64,000 nt of DNA from Neobacillus sp. SuZ13. GTDB taxonomy: Bacteria; Bacillota; Bacilli; Bacillales; Cytobacillaceae. A program made the translations under genes and the position numbers. Each line of letters begins with the position of its first letter. The stretch's first letter is position 1. Below, piece after piece: positions 33,348 to 41,233 of the stretch. The stretch is taken from contig NZ_CP126107.1 in the NCBI RefSeq assembly GCF_030123365.1, positions 2,775,501 to 2,839,500 on the forward strand, written 5' to 3'. Below the pieces are notes generated by a model. The model saw nothing but the letters and a program-made list of their open reading frames with translations, had not been told where the DNA came from and did no database searches.

Positions 33348-35188
33348 GTGTGCTGTGAAAGGCACATCAGAGATGAGGGAAGGTCCCTCGATGGAGATTG
33401 TACCAGGCAAATCCATCAAACAACCCTAAGCTGCTGCAATAAAGAGTTGTGGTAGTAAGCGTCTAGGGAAAAGGTTGTATTAAAACAATCATGTGAGATA
33501 TACAAAGATGAACGAAAGTGAATCGCTGAAGAAGTATCGATAACGTAAAGCTTTGTCAAAACTTGTTGTTCACCACTAGACAAGGATAAGAGCAGAAGAT
33601 AACCTGGAAAGCTGACTGTTCGGCAAACGGTATTAAGGCGACATGAGTGTATATCAGGCTCTGATGTGAAACACAGGAACCTGCATCACGATGTTAAGCG
33701 AAAAGTCACAAGCTACAGAAAAGCAAGGTCGAAATAGCGAAGCGTGGTACAGGGGCGGAGGTGCTCGTAGTAGGAATGAAGTTGCTGTAATGGCAATGGA
33801 GCGAAGGGGCACCATCATTCAACTCAATATCTGATAACAACTGTGGAAACAGGAGGATTTGATGAAAGAGAGTAAGCCATTTAAAATCTCAAAACATGTT
33901 GTACTAACAGCCTTTAAAAGAGTAAAAGCGAATAGAGGTAGTGCGGGAATTGATGGACAAGACATAAAGGAATTTGAGATGAATCTCAAAGGAAACCTTT
34001 ATAAAGTTTGGAATAGAATGAGCTCCGGTAGCTATTTTCCTCCACCAGTTAAGTTAGTTGAAATACCCAAGAAAACTGGAGGGAAACGAGGACTTGGTAT
34101 TCCAACAGTCGAGGATCGAGTCGCACAGATGGTAGTTAAAATTTATCTAGAACCAAAGGTAGAACCGATATTTCATGAAGACTCTTATGGATACCGTCCA
34201 AATAAATCAGCCATTGACGCTATTGGACAAGCAAGAAAAAGGTGCTGGAAATATGACTATGTCATTGAGTTCGATATTAAAGGATTGTTCGATAATATTG
34301 ATCATGAATTATTAATGCGAGCTGTTCAAAGGCACACAAAAGAGTCATGGATAAGGATGTATATCGAAAGATGGCTCAAAGCACCATTTATGGATTCGGA
34401 AAATCGTAAGATTGAAAGAAATTCGGGAACACCGCAAGGTGGAGTAATTAGTCCAGTTCTTGCGAACTTGTTTATGCATTATGCGTTCGATGTGTGGATG
34501 TTGCGAACAAATCCGCGAGCGCCTTTTGAACGATACGCAGATGATGCCATCATACACTGCAAATCGGAAGAAGAGGCTCAGGACATACTGAGAAAACTTA
34601 ATCAGCGGTTAAAAGAATGCAAACTGGAATTACATCCGGAAAAGACAAAGATTGTCTACTGCAAAGATAAGGATAGGGTAAATGAGTATCCAGTTACGGA
34701 ATTTGACTTTTTGGGGTACACTTTTCGAAGGATTTTCATCAAAGACAGGTTAGGAAGACTACAATTTAATTTTCTTCCATCCGTAAGTAAAAAGTCCGGG
34801 AAATCTTTCCGTAGCAAGATAAAGGCAATGAATATTCATAAGTGTACTGGTTGCAATATCGAAATCATAGCAGAGATGATAAATCCAATGATTAGAGGTT
34901 GGCTCAACTACTTTACTAAGTACAATCCATCAGCAGTTAAATACTCAATTGATTGTGTAAATCGGAGATTAACCAAATGGGCAATGTGTAAGTATAAGAG
35001 ATTTAGGGGACATCGAAAAAGAGCTGAAACATGGCTTAAAGCACTTGCGAAAAGAGAACCCAGCATGTTTCCGCACTGGGTTCTTGGAATGGTTCCTTAA
35101 TGGCTGAATGATATGAGCCGTATGAATCGAGAGATTCACGTACGGTTCTGTGAGAGCCTCTGGGTGAAACTCCTGGGGGCTACTCGAC
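33348..35188 (+). mobile_element. Group II intron nested in the outer intron (inner member)
   Basis: It begins GTGTGCTGTGAAAGG and ends GGGGGCTACTCGAC, matching the GUGYG...AY rule. Its own domain V is at 35115-35148 (GAGCCGTATGAATC / GATTCACGTACGGTTC) with the AGC catalytic triad. Removing it joins ACGGTGGTG to TGAGAGGTCGG and restores the outer domain V-VI junction. Length 1841 bases with one RT gene. It lies between domains V and VI of the host intron. Confidence 0.9.
33862..35100 (+). CDS. ltrA: Group II intron reverse transcriptase/maturase (inner intron)
   Basis: 412 residues from an ATG behind AGGAGG. RT blocks GSAGIDGQDI, RGLGIPTVEDRVAQMVV, DSYGYRPNKSAIDAIGQARK, EFDIKGLFDNIDHELL, NSGTPQGGVISPVLANLF and FERYADDAIIHC are intact. 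The maturase domain contains WLNYFTKY. No HNH domain. It is far from the class C enzyme before it and looks like class D/E, so the two introns are of different lineages. Confidence 0.94.
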   Translation: MKESKPFKISKHVVLTAFKRVKANRGSAGIDGQDIKEFEMNLKGNLYKVWNRMSSGSYFPPPVKLVEIPKKTGGKRGLGIPTVEDRVAQMVVKIYLEPKVEPIFHEDSYGYRPNKSAIDAIGQARKRCWKYDYVIEFDIKGLFDNIDHELLMRAVQRHTKESWIRMYIERWLKAPFMDSENRKIERNSGTPQGGVISPVLANLFMHYAFDVWMLRTNPRAPFERYADDAIIHCKSEEEAQDILRKLNQRLKECKLELHPEKTKIVYCKDKDRVNEYPVTEFDFLGYTFRRIFIKDRLGRLQFNFLPSVSKKSGKSFRSKIKAMNIHKCTGCNIEIIAEMINPMIRGWLNYFTKYNPSAVKYSIDCVNRRLTKWAMCKYKRFRGHRKRAETWLKALAKREPSMFPHWVLGMVP

Positions 35189-35225
35189 TGAGAGGTCGGG
35201 GGTTAGTCTCTCCCTCCTACTCGAT

Positions 35226-35257
35226 TGTTCCACTAAAGGGGCAGTATAGTTGAAGAT
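35226..35257 (+). repeat. Interspersed repeat, copy R27, 3' part (3' exon)
   Basis: TGTTCCACTAAAGGGGCAGT and ATAGTTGAAG complete the copy interrupted at 31497. Confidence 0.9.
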
Positions 35258-35294
35258 GAGTGTTTGGGTAATATAGAAATTGAGGTGATTATCT

Positions 35295-35522
35295 TTGAAA
35301 TTCAATCAAATGACAGATGAAGAAAAAAGAAGGTTATTAATGTCAATTTATTTTCTGTATAAAGGATTGCATCAATTAGGGAGAGTACAAGATACATTCA
35401 GTGAAAGGGAAACTGATGTAGAGATAAAAGAAGCAATGGTAAAGATGCAAAACCTCTCTGCAGCTATTGTGATCGTCACTGCGGCGGTCATTTTTATTGA
35501 ACTTAAGAAGAGGGATAGTTGA
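35295..35522 (+). CDS. Small protein whose C-terminus is encoded by a repeat copy
   Basis: 75 residues from a TTG with GAGGTG upstream. The first 55 residues (KFNQMTDEEKRRLLMSIYFL ... AMVKMQNLS) look like a helical soluble protein. The last 20 codons coincide with repeat copy R28 and read as a hydrophobic segment (IVIVTAAVIFIELKKRDS). Either the repeat has been captured as a C-terminal membrane tail, or the original end was lost. Function unknown. Confidence 0.6.
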   Translation: MKFNQMTDEEKRRLLMSIYFLYKGLHQLGRVQDTFSERETDVEIKEAMVKMQNLSAAIVIVTAAVIFIELKKRDS

Positions 35523-35525
35523 AGA
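35463..35525 (+). repeat. Interspersed repeat, copy R28 (inside a reading frame)
   Basis: GATCGTCACTGCGGCGGTCA, a T-rich tract and TTGAACTTAAGAAGAGGGAT. The 5' arm is missing. The 3' extension to about 35590 matches that after R11. Confidence 0.75.
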
Positions 35526-35668
35526 ACCTTCTAACACTTGTAGTCCATAAGCTAGCTAAGAAAGAAAAAGCCGAGGGCATCAATCCCCCAACTGTTAATT
35601 GACCTTGTAATAATCTCCTTTAAGAAGTGTAAGATAATAATAACAATTAATTGGTGGAGGTTATTAGT

Positions 35669-35833
35669 GTGCTTAACAAAAAAGAGAAGATAACGTCGTT
35701 ATTTTGGATTGCTATACTTGGCTTAATTTTAACAACAATATATACAATCATCCTTGGTATTTTAGGATACAGGACAATGAACAGGATCGATTATATTTAC
35801 AAACAGAATAAACAAAGATCAAAAAATAGCTAA
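35669..35833 (+). CDS. Small membrane protein, 54 aa, duplicate of 10288-10452
   Basis: GTG start with GTGGAGG upstream. MLNKKEKITSLFWIAILGLI ... ends KQRSKNS, differing from its twin at four residues or fewer. The leader (CTTGTAATAATCTCC ... GTGGAGGTTATTA) is conserved too. The two copies lie 25 kb apart and each is bordered by repeat sequence. Confidence 0.8.
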   Translation: MLNKKEKITSLFWIAILGLILTTIYTIILGILGYRTMNRIDYIYKQNKQRSKNS

Positions 35834-35837
35834 AATG

Positions 35838-35905
35838 AGTGACAGGAGAGTCGCTCTTTATTTATTTTTTCCTTATAACGGGCAGGATAGTGCAATAAAG
35901 AAAGG
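35838..35905 (+). repeat. Interspersed repeat, copy R29
   Basis: Hairpin GAGTGAC AGGAGA GTCGCTC with T-rich tail, then TATAACGGGCAGGATAGTGC. Partner of R8 behind the duplicated gene. Confidence 0.75.
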
Positions 35906-35955
35906 TAAATCTATCTCACTTTATCTAATTATTTCGAGGGAAGGAGAAATTATCA

Positions 35956-36147
35956 ATGGGAATGACATACGAAGATTGTAAAAAAGTTATTAGAAATATG
36001 GAAGAAAGACTGGATAACCACAAGATGTTAGCCAAGTACACAAAACAAACAGTAAAGTTAAAAAAACATCAAGCTGACATTAAATACTGGGAAGAAGCTA
36101 TACAGCAAGTAAAAGAGGACTTTGGCTCTGTTTACGATAATATATAA
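35956..36147 (+). CDS. Small helical protein, 63 aa
   Basis: ATG with GAGGGAAGGAG upstream. Almost entirely charged helix (YEDCKKVIRNMEERLDNHKM ... KKHQADIKYWEEAIQQVKED), possibly a coiled coil. Unknown function; it stands alone between R29 and R30. Confidence 0.6.
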   Translation: MGMTYEDCKKVIRNMEERLDNHKMLAKYTKQTVKLKKHQADIKYWEEAIQQVKEDFGSVYDNI

Positions 36148-36154
36148 ACAGAAG

Positions 36155-36258
36155 AACGTTCTTCAATAAACTGGTGCAATAGGTAAAATTCGGATCGCTG
36201 CGGCGGTCCTTTTTGCTTGTTATGCGATCGGAGCAGGTTTTAGCACAAGAAGGATTGT
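36155..36258 (+). repeat. Interspersed repeat, copy R30
   Basis: TTCAATAAACTGGTGCAATA, hairpin GGATCGCTGCGGCGGTCC with T tract, 3' arm GCGATCGGAGCAGGTTTTAG. Confidence 0.8.
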
Positions 36259-36330
36259 TAATTCGAGTCGCCGAATTTATATTTGTTAAAAGGAGAATAT
36301 TCGGGGATGTGACAGGAGAAAGGACTGGTA

Positions 36331-36780
36331 TTGTTACAACAGTTTAGAATAGAAAAATGGTTAATAGAAGCTGATATTGATAAGACACGTGAATTTTACA
36401 GCAAAGATATACCAGTCTGTAATTGCTTATACTGTAAAAATTATGTTGAGGCTTGTAAGAAATTAAGGCTTTCTGTTTCAATTGTATTCACTAAACTAGG
36501 AATCAATCCAGCAAAACCAGCACATCTGTCTGAATTTCCAGCGGAGGAAGCGAGGACACGGTTATACTTAGGGCATTATCATCTTGTGGGCAGAGTGCTA
36601 CAAGGAGAATTGTGTACAGACACTAACTTTAATGAAAAAAATACTATTGAGATAGACAATTTCACAGTTGGATTTTCAGATAATTTAGAGTTTGTACCAG
36701 AAGGATTCCCAAACCATGTCCTCCAGTTAAGCTTTGATGCTAGTATTCCTTGGGTTCTTAAAGAAAATCCAGATGATTGA
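36331..36780 (+). CDS. Unknown soluble protein with Cys cluster
   Basis: 149 residues from a TTG after AGGAGAAAGG. An N-terminal helix is followed by VCNCLYCKNYVEACKKL, a C-x-C-x-x-C cluster that could bind a metal. Later strands (HLVGRVLQGELC, EIDNFTVGFSDNLEFVPEGF, VLQLSFDASIPWVL) suggest a beta-rich domain. No family recognised. Confidence 0.65.
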   Translation: MLQQFRIEKWLIEADIDKTREFYSKDIPVCNCLYCKNYVEACKKLRLSVSIVFTKLGINPAKPAHLSEFPAEEARTRLYLGHYHLVGRVLQGELCTDTNFNEKNTIEIDNFTVGFSDNLEFVPEGFPNHVLQLSFDASIPWVLKENPDD

Positions 36781-36789
36781 GTAGAGTCT

Positions 36790-36884
36790 TGTCCAACTAA
36801 CGGATGCAAGAGTTGAATAAATGATCGCGGCGGCGGTCATTTTTCTTGTTGTGCTACCGAAACAGGTTAGTGGAAGAAGGAGCA
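36790..36884 (+). repeat. Interspersed repeat, copy R31
   Basis: CCAACTAACGGATGCAAGAG, hairpin GATCGCGGCGGCGGTC with T tract, 3' arm GCTACCGAAACAGGTTAGTG. Confidence 0.85.
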
Positions 36885-37032
36885 TTCTCCGAAATTATAG
36901 AATTAATAATGATACTACCCTTTTTATTTGGAGGTTCTAATGAGTAAGAAAAAACTCTCTTTACCTTTTTTTAAAGAATAATGAGTAATGAAGTTTTACT
37001 GTAGAAATATTTAAAAGAAAGAAGAGATATTA

Positions 37033-37444
37033 ATGATTAAAAAGGTTAGAGAAATTGCTATAAAATTAGCTAGTTTTCAAGATGTTTCATACGAACATTT
37101 ACCTCATTCTTCAAGGTTTAAGATTATATCTAAAAAAGGAGTAAAATGGTCAACAAGAGCTTCTAAATTAGGAAATATTCATTATTCTGATGACCATCTA
37201 TATTTAGCATTAGATTTTCCTAGTGGGTGAGATCACAGAGTCATTTGTTCACGAAAAATTAAATCTTCCCATAAAAGCTCCAAGAGATATTAACTCAGGT
37301 TTCTATATTTTACAGGCTAAAGATACAGGTAAATTCGATTCTGTGAGAATTTCGCTTTATCAAGATGATTTATCAGAAATCGATTCAAATAACAGCTTAT
37401 TAATAAATTTCGCAGTGGAAATATTCAATAAATCAATTTGCTAA
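37033..37444 (+). pseudogene. Unknown protein gene split by a one-base frameshift
   Basis: The first frame ends ...DHLYLALDFPSG at 37230. The second, overlapping at 37223, continues GEITESFVHEKLNLPIKAPR ... and ends at 37444. Removing one G from the AGTGGGTGAG run gives one continuous protein of about 137 residues. The frameshift may be a real mutation or a sequence error. The final stop codon is the TAA of the following repeat (TTGCTAACG). Family not recognised. Confidence 0.65.
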
Positions 37445-37503
37445 CGATTGTTCAATAAGGGCAGTCGTTTTTCTTGTTCCGCTAACGGGCAGGTTACTTG
37501 AAT
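37438..37503 (+). repeat. Interspersed repeat, copy R32
   Basis: TTGCTAACGATTGTTCAATA, GGGCAGTCG with T tract, 3' arm CGCTAACGGGCAGGTTACTT. Confidence 0.75.
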
Positions 37504-37641
37504 AAGCAAAATATATTTTGAAATGTAAAGCAACCTAATAGCTTTTTTAATAATAATTTGTAGATTTTGGCTCTTGTCCAATTCCATATTTATCGTTATG
37601 ACATACGATGTTATATTAGTAAATTAAGGTGGTGATACATT

Positions 37642-37730
37642 TTGTCAGATGTCTTGCTGTTAATTTTGCTTTAATCGTGGTGCTTTTTATCCTTTTAATT
37701 ATTGTGGGTGTAACTTTCGTTAAAAACTAG
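37642..37730 (+). pseudogene. YjcZ-like spore peptide, frameshifted
   Basis: AAGGTGGTGA precedes TTGTCAGATG (M-S-D...). After a shift the frame reads FALIVVLFILLIIVGVTFVK, the hallmark of YjcZ-family small sporulation peptides. The Gly/Tyr-rich linker between the two is missing and the frames do not join, so the gene is probably dead. A stub of the repeat (TTTTAAACTAACGG) follows the stop. Confidence 0.65.
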
Positions 37731-37810
37731 TTTTAAACTAACGGCAAAAATTTTCCGAACTTCCTTAATTGTTCATAGATATAAGTACACAAGGAGGAAT
37801 GACTAAAAAT

Positions 37811-39037
37811 ATGGAAATTGAAGTCACAATCATCATGCCTTCATATAACCGCTATCCCCTTAATCTGCTTAGCCTTTATGCATTGGAGAAACAGAGTTTT
37901 GATTTATCCAAAATGGAAGTGATATTGATAGATGACGCCTCTACCGACCAGACCCCCAAAATTAAGGAATACTGTCCTCCCTACCATTTTCAATATATTC
38001 TCAATAGAACCAATGTTGGGGTGGCTGCTTCAAGAAATACTGGACTTAGGCATGCGAGGGGAGAGATCATTATCGTTTTGGATGCAGAAACCATCGTTCC
38101 CCCTAACTATGTTACCCTAAACCGCCAGCATCATCTAACTCACGAGAAATCTGTTGTTATTGCAGGAAGTAAGCGGGGGCGCATTTATACATTTTTATCC
38201 CCGGATTTTACTACTAATCAAATCAACGCAATTTATAAGTGGAGCGAAAAAAATTCTCTCTTCAAGCAACGTCTTGAGGAGGCGGTATCACAAGAACTGA
38301 CACTTAGTACCCTAAGGACACATAATAGTCTTTTACAAGAACCCCAACAAGTGGTTAAAAGGGAAGATATTGACGATATTAAAAAATTATGCTCGCTTGT
38401 AAAATACAAAAGTTATGCTAATAAATTATTAAAATACCTTAAGGGAAATTTTGATAGCAGCCCATTACGTTGGATGGCTTGCTTAGGTTTTCTTTCTATA
38501 AAAAGAAGCTTTATGGAGCAAGTCGGCGGCTATGAGGAGGATTTCAAAGGATGGGGATCCGAGGATGCTGAGTTTGCTTATAGATTATATAAGGCCAATG
38601 CTAATTTTATTATCGAAGAGGATTTAGAAACGTATCATCAAGAACATCCGCCATCTTCATCGAAGGAGGAGGATGCGAATAGAAATCGTTTGTTGTTTCA
38701 ACTAAAGCACCCAGTTCTTGATGTATCCATTAGAGCTCTACACTCTATTCATCCGAAAGATTATGGACTTATGGAAAAGATTATATTAGAACATCAATCC
38801 CTTACTGCAAGCTTTCCCAATGAGTTTCATGAATTTAACCAAGCAATCCTAACATTACTTCATCAAATTCGTATAAATATTGCAGAAAACCGTCCCCCTG
38901 TTAACCTTGTTCAAAATTCCGGGATCGGCGACGACTCGATTGCAATGGAACGTATCCTAATTGAGAGAGATCAAATACAATCCTATGGTAAATACGATCA
39001 TCTTGTATGGTTATTCGATAAATTGAGTACGGTCTAG
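37811..39037 (+). CDS. Glycosyltransferase family 2
   Basis: 408 residues. The GT-A fold is shown by VTIIMPSYNRYPLNLLSLYAL, ILIDDASTD (nucleotide-binding Asp), NVGVAASRNTGLRHARGEIIIVLDAET (DxD-like) and GGYEEDFKGWGSEDAEFAYRL (ED acceptor/catalytic region). This resembles chondroitin-polymerase-like transferases. The start is uncertain: ATG 37799 lies too near AAGGAGG and ATG 37811 is rather far. No polysaccharide cluster is adjacent; the sugar and acceptor are unknown. Confidence 0.85.
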   Translation: MEIEVTIIMPSYNRYPLNLLSLYALEKQSFDLSKMEVILIDDASTDQTPKIKEYCPPYHFQYILNRTNVGVAASRNTGLRHARGEIIIVLDAETIVPPNYVTLNRQHHLTHEKSVVIAGSKRGRIYTFLSPDFTTNQINAIYKWSEKNSLFKQRLEEAVSQELTLSTLRTHNSLLQEPQQVVKREDIDDIKKLCSLVKYKSYANKLLKYLKGNFDSSPLRWMACLGFLSIKRSFMEQVGGYEEDFKGWGSEDAEFAYRLYKANANFIIEEDLETYHQEHPPSSSKEEDANRNRLLFQLKHPVLDVSIRALHSIHPKDYGLMEKIILEHQSLTASFPNEFHEFNQAILTLLHQIRINIAENRPPVNLVQNSGIGDDSIAMERILIERDQIQSYGKYDHLVWLFDKLSTV

Positions 39038-39054
39038 TACTCTTGTAGAGGACA

Positions 39055-39095
39055 AGGATTGCAGAGAGCGATCCTTTTTTATTGAACTAAAAATT
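39055..39095 (+). repeat. Interspersed repeat, copy R33 (short)
   Basis: Hairpin GGATTGC AGAGA GCGATCC with T tract and TATTGAACTAAAAA. It probably ends the glycosyltransferase transcript. Confidence 0.65.
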
Positions 39096-39317
39096 TATTT
39101 ACCAATACACAAAAACTTATAAAACCTACTTGGTTTTCTCCTTTTTACTATCTGGATGTTTCTCTTATATAATAGAGCCTTTATTTATAAAAGTTGAGAT
39201 GTTTGCTTTACATAACTGGACACATACTTACTCGTTTATTGGTTTTTTTGTACTCTCCCAAATAGTTTATTTTATAATAAAAAAACTTACTGCAATATAG
39301 AAAAATTCTTTTTCGAA

Positions 39318-39412
39318 CTGGGTGGTTTAGTAAAAGAACAAAAGGACTGCTGTTTCAGCAGTCCTTTTTCATTATCGTTATTCAAGTAAAGGGGCAGGTT
39401 ACTTCAAAAAGG
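39318..39412 (+). repeat. Interspersed repeat, copy R34
   Basis: CTGGGTGGTTTAGTAAAAG, a perfect hairpin AAAGGACTGCTG TTT CAGCAGTCCTTT, 3' hairpin AAGTAAAGGGGCAGGTTACT (compensated AAGTAA/TTACTT stem). Confidence 0.75.
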
Positions 39413-39518
39413 AGTAACCTTTTTGTTATGTAAAAAAGTTGATTTTTAATAATATAAATCGCTATAATTATAACCAGCTACTAATACCAGCTTATAATAA
39501 AAACATGGGGTGGATTCT

Positions 39519-40526
39519 ATGATAGGTTCGAGAATAACTGCTATTGGTACATATGTGCCCGAAAAAAAGCTAACTAATTTCGATCTTGAACAAATGGTTG
39601 AAACAACTAATGATTGGATTATTCAAAGAACAGGAATTCGTGAACGCAGAATTAGTCGCCCTGATGAATTTACCAGTGATTTATGTGTAGCTGCAGTAAA
39701 GGATTTAATGCACAGATATAATAAAAAAGTCGAAGACGTAGATATGATCATCGTGGCAACAAGCACTCCAGATTTTCCGTTTCCATCTGTCGCAAGCATC
39801 ATACAAGAACGATTAAATATCAAACAAACAGGCGCCATTGATTTAAGTGCGGCGTGTGCAGGATTTGTATATGCTCTGCATACAGCAAACACTTATATTG
39901 CCTCTGGACTTCACAAGAAGATTCTGGTAATCGGTGCCGATACGATCTCAAAGATAACGGATTATACCGATCGAAGCACATGTGTTTTATTTGGTGATGG
40001 AGCTGGGGCTGTAGTGGTTGAAAGGGATGAACAATCAAAAGGTTTCATTGGATTCCATTTGGGAAGTGATGGAAGTGGAGCACAGAATGTATATCAAACT
40101 GGACTTTCAAACAAGGTTAATGAGATTGAGTTAATCGATACGAAATGCCTTGTACAAAATGGTAGGGAAGTTTTTCGGTGGGCTGTAAGGAGTGTTCCTA
40201 CTAGTGTTAGACAAATTTTGAATAAAACACAATTGAGTTTAGACAAGGTTGATTGGTTTGTACCTCATAGTGCCAATTTACGGATCATAGAGCCAATCTG
40301 TGAAAAATTAGAATTCCCAATGGAAAAAACTCTTTATAGCCTAGTCAATTTTGGAAATACTTCTGCTGCAACTATTCCTTTAGCTCTTGACCTGGGAATC
40401 CGTGAGGGAAAAGTTAAAAATGGAGACAGAGTTCTCATGTACGGTTTTGGAGCTGGTTTGGTTCAAGCTGGTCAACTTCTTGAATTAAATTTTGACGAAC
40501 AAATTTATACTCCTACACCGTTGTAA
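39519..40526 (+). CDS. fabH: 3-oxoacyl-ACP synthase III (FabH-like)
   Basis: 335 residues. Thiolase-fold KAS III with catalytic Cys in DLSAACAGF, His in VPHSANLRII and Asn in NFGNTSAATIP, plus the TTNDWIIQRTGIRERR substrate loop. KAS III starts fatty-acid synthesis from acetyl- or branched acyl-CoA and malonyl-ACP. It stands alone, unlike the fabH-fabF operon, and so resembles the second Bacillus enzyme (YhfB/FabHB type). The ATG at 39519 is preferred (GGGGTGG upstream). Confidence 0.9.
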   Translation: MIGSRITAIGTYVPEKKLTNFDLEQMVETTNDWIIQRTGIRERRISRPDEFTSDLCVAAVKDLMHRYNKKVEDVDMIIVATSTPDFPFPSVASIIQERLNIKQTGAIDLSAACAGFVYALHTANTYIASGLHKKILVIGADTISKITDYTDRSTCVLFGDGAGAVVVERDEQSKGFIGFHLGSDGSGAQNVYQTGLSNKVNEIELIDTKCLVQNGREVFRWAVRSVPTSVRQILNKTQLSLDKVDWFVPHSANLRIIEPICEKLEFPMEKTLYSLVNFGNTSAATIPLALDLGIREGKVKNGDRVLMYGFGAGLVQAGQLLELNFDEQIYTPTPL

Positions 40527-40635
40527 CGAAAGGATTGTGAAGGATTATACTAAACAAACGGGTGCATTACTTGAATATCCTACTGCTAATTTTGGCAGAT
40601 TGAAAGCAATTCTCTATAAGGAGAATTGCTTTATT
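40527..40635 (+). repeat. Interspersed repeat, copy R35 (no 3' arm)
   Basis: GGATTGTGAAGGATTATACT, arm AACAAACGGGTGCATTACTT, then a perfect 12-base stem AAAGCAATTCTC / GAGAATTGCTTT with T tract. It acts as the terminator region of the fabH-like gene. Confidence 0.8.
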
Positions 40636-40684
40636 TTTGTATTATTCTATCCAATATCCATTTCATTTTCTCTACTTAAGATTC

Positions 40685-40831
40685 TTATCTCAATTCATCC
40701 CAATATAAAAAGACATACTCTGGTTCATGCTCTTTTTTCAACTCATCAATACTTGCTATTGTATCTAAATTTTTTTGTTTATTCGTATGCAAAGTATTAC
40801 TAGCGTTCTGTTTTAAGCCCTTTTCATCCAT
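40685..40831 (-). CDS. Small acidic protein, 48 aa
   Basis: ATG with AAAGGAGAG 8 bases upstream on the minus strand. MDEKGLKQNASNTLHTNKQK ... IASIDELKKEHEPEYVFLYW; soluble and unrecognised. A plausible small gene because of its strong ribosome site and clean frame. Confidence 0.55.
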   Translation of the reverse strand: MDEKGLKQNASNTLHTNKQKNLDTIASIDELKKEHEPEYVFLYWDELR

Positions 40832-40840
40832 GATTTACAC

Positions 40841-41075
40841 TCTCCTTTTTAGCATAGTTTGTGCTCTGTCCCTCTTCTTATTCTTGTTTTTGCAAGGAAT
40901 GTAATCAGGTGTAATTTCCAAAATAAAAGAAGAAAAATGGAATGTATTATGAAAATCAGATTACCTAGTTCACTCTAATATGTATGTCTTATGCTGCTTT
41001 GTTCATTTCACACTTTCAAATAGAGGCGAAAGGAAACGAGCATTAAAAAGATTCGTGTTTGTATAAGAGAACATA
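40841..41075. other. Intergenic, nothing recognised
   Basis: AT-rich stretch between the small minus-strand gene and repeat R36; no gene, RNA or operator seen. Confidence 0.4.
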
Positions 41076-41182
41076 TTGTGAAACATTTCACTTAAAGTAA
41101 CAGGTGCAAGAGTTGAAGAAATGACCGCTGCGGCGGTCTTTTTTGCTTTTTGCGCTTCCAAAGCAGGTTAGTTAAAGATGAG
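41076..41182 (+). repeat. Interspersed repeat, copy R36
   Basis: TATTGTGAAACATTTCACTT, arm AGTAACAGGTGCAAGAGTTG, hairpin GACCGCTGCGGCGGTC (perfectly paired, where other copies have a T-G pair) with T tract, 3' arm CCAAAGCAGGTTAGTTAAAG. Confidence 0.9.
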
Positions 41183-41233
41183 TAACCCAGACAAAAAGAT
41201 TAACGTCAAATATTACAGGGGGAGTGATGGAAT

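Larger units (their letters stand above)
31498..35225 (+). mobile_element. Group IIC intron (outer member of a twintron)
   Basis: It starts GTGCGCCCAGCATGGGTGCA, the class C 5' end, and finishes CTCCCTCCTACTCGAT. Domain V (from 33313, GAACCGCCGTATACCG / CGGTACGTACGGTGG) and domain VI (35189-35225) are separated by another intron (33348-35188). Without it the outer intron is 1887 bases, a normal length. Joining the flanks restores TTTTTTCT-TGTTCCACTA, as found uninterrupted in repeat copy R9. Class C introns insert behind terminator hairpins, which is the case here. Confidence 0.92.

Noticed and set aside
37223..37444. Independent gene starting at GTG
   Set aside because: There is no ribosome site in front of it, and the protein joins the upstream frame smoothly; treated as one frameshifted gene.
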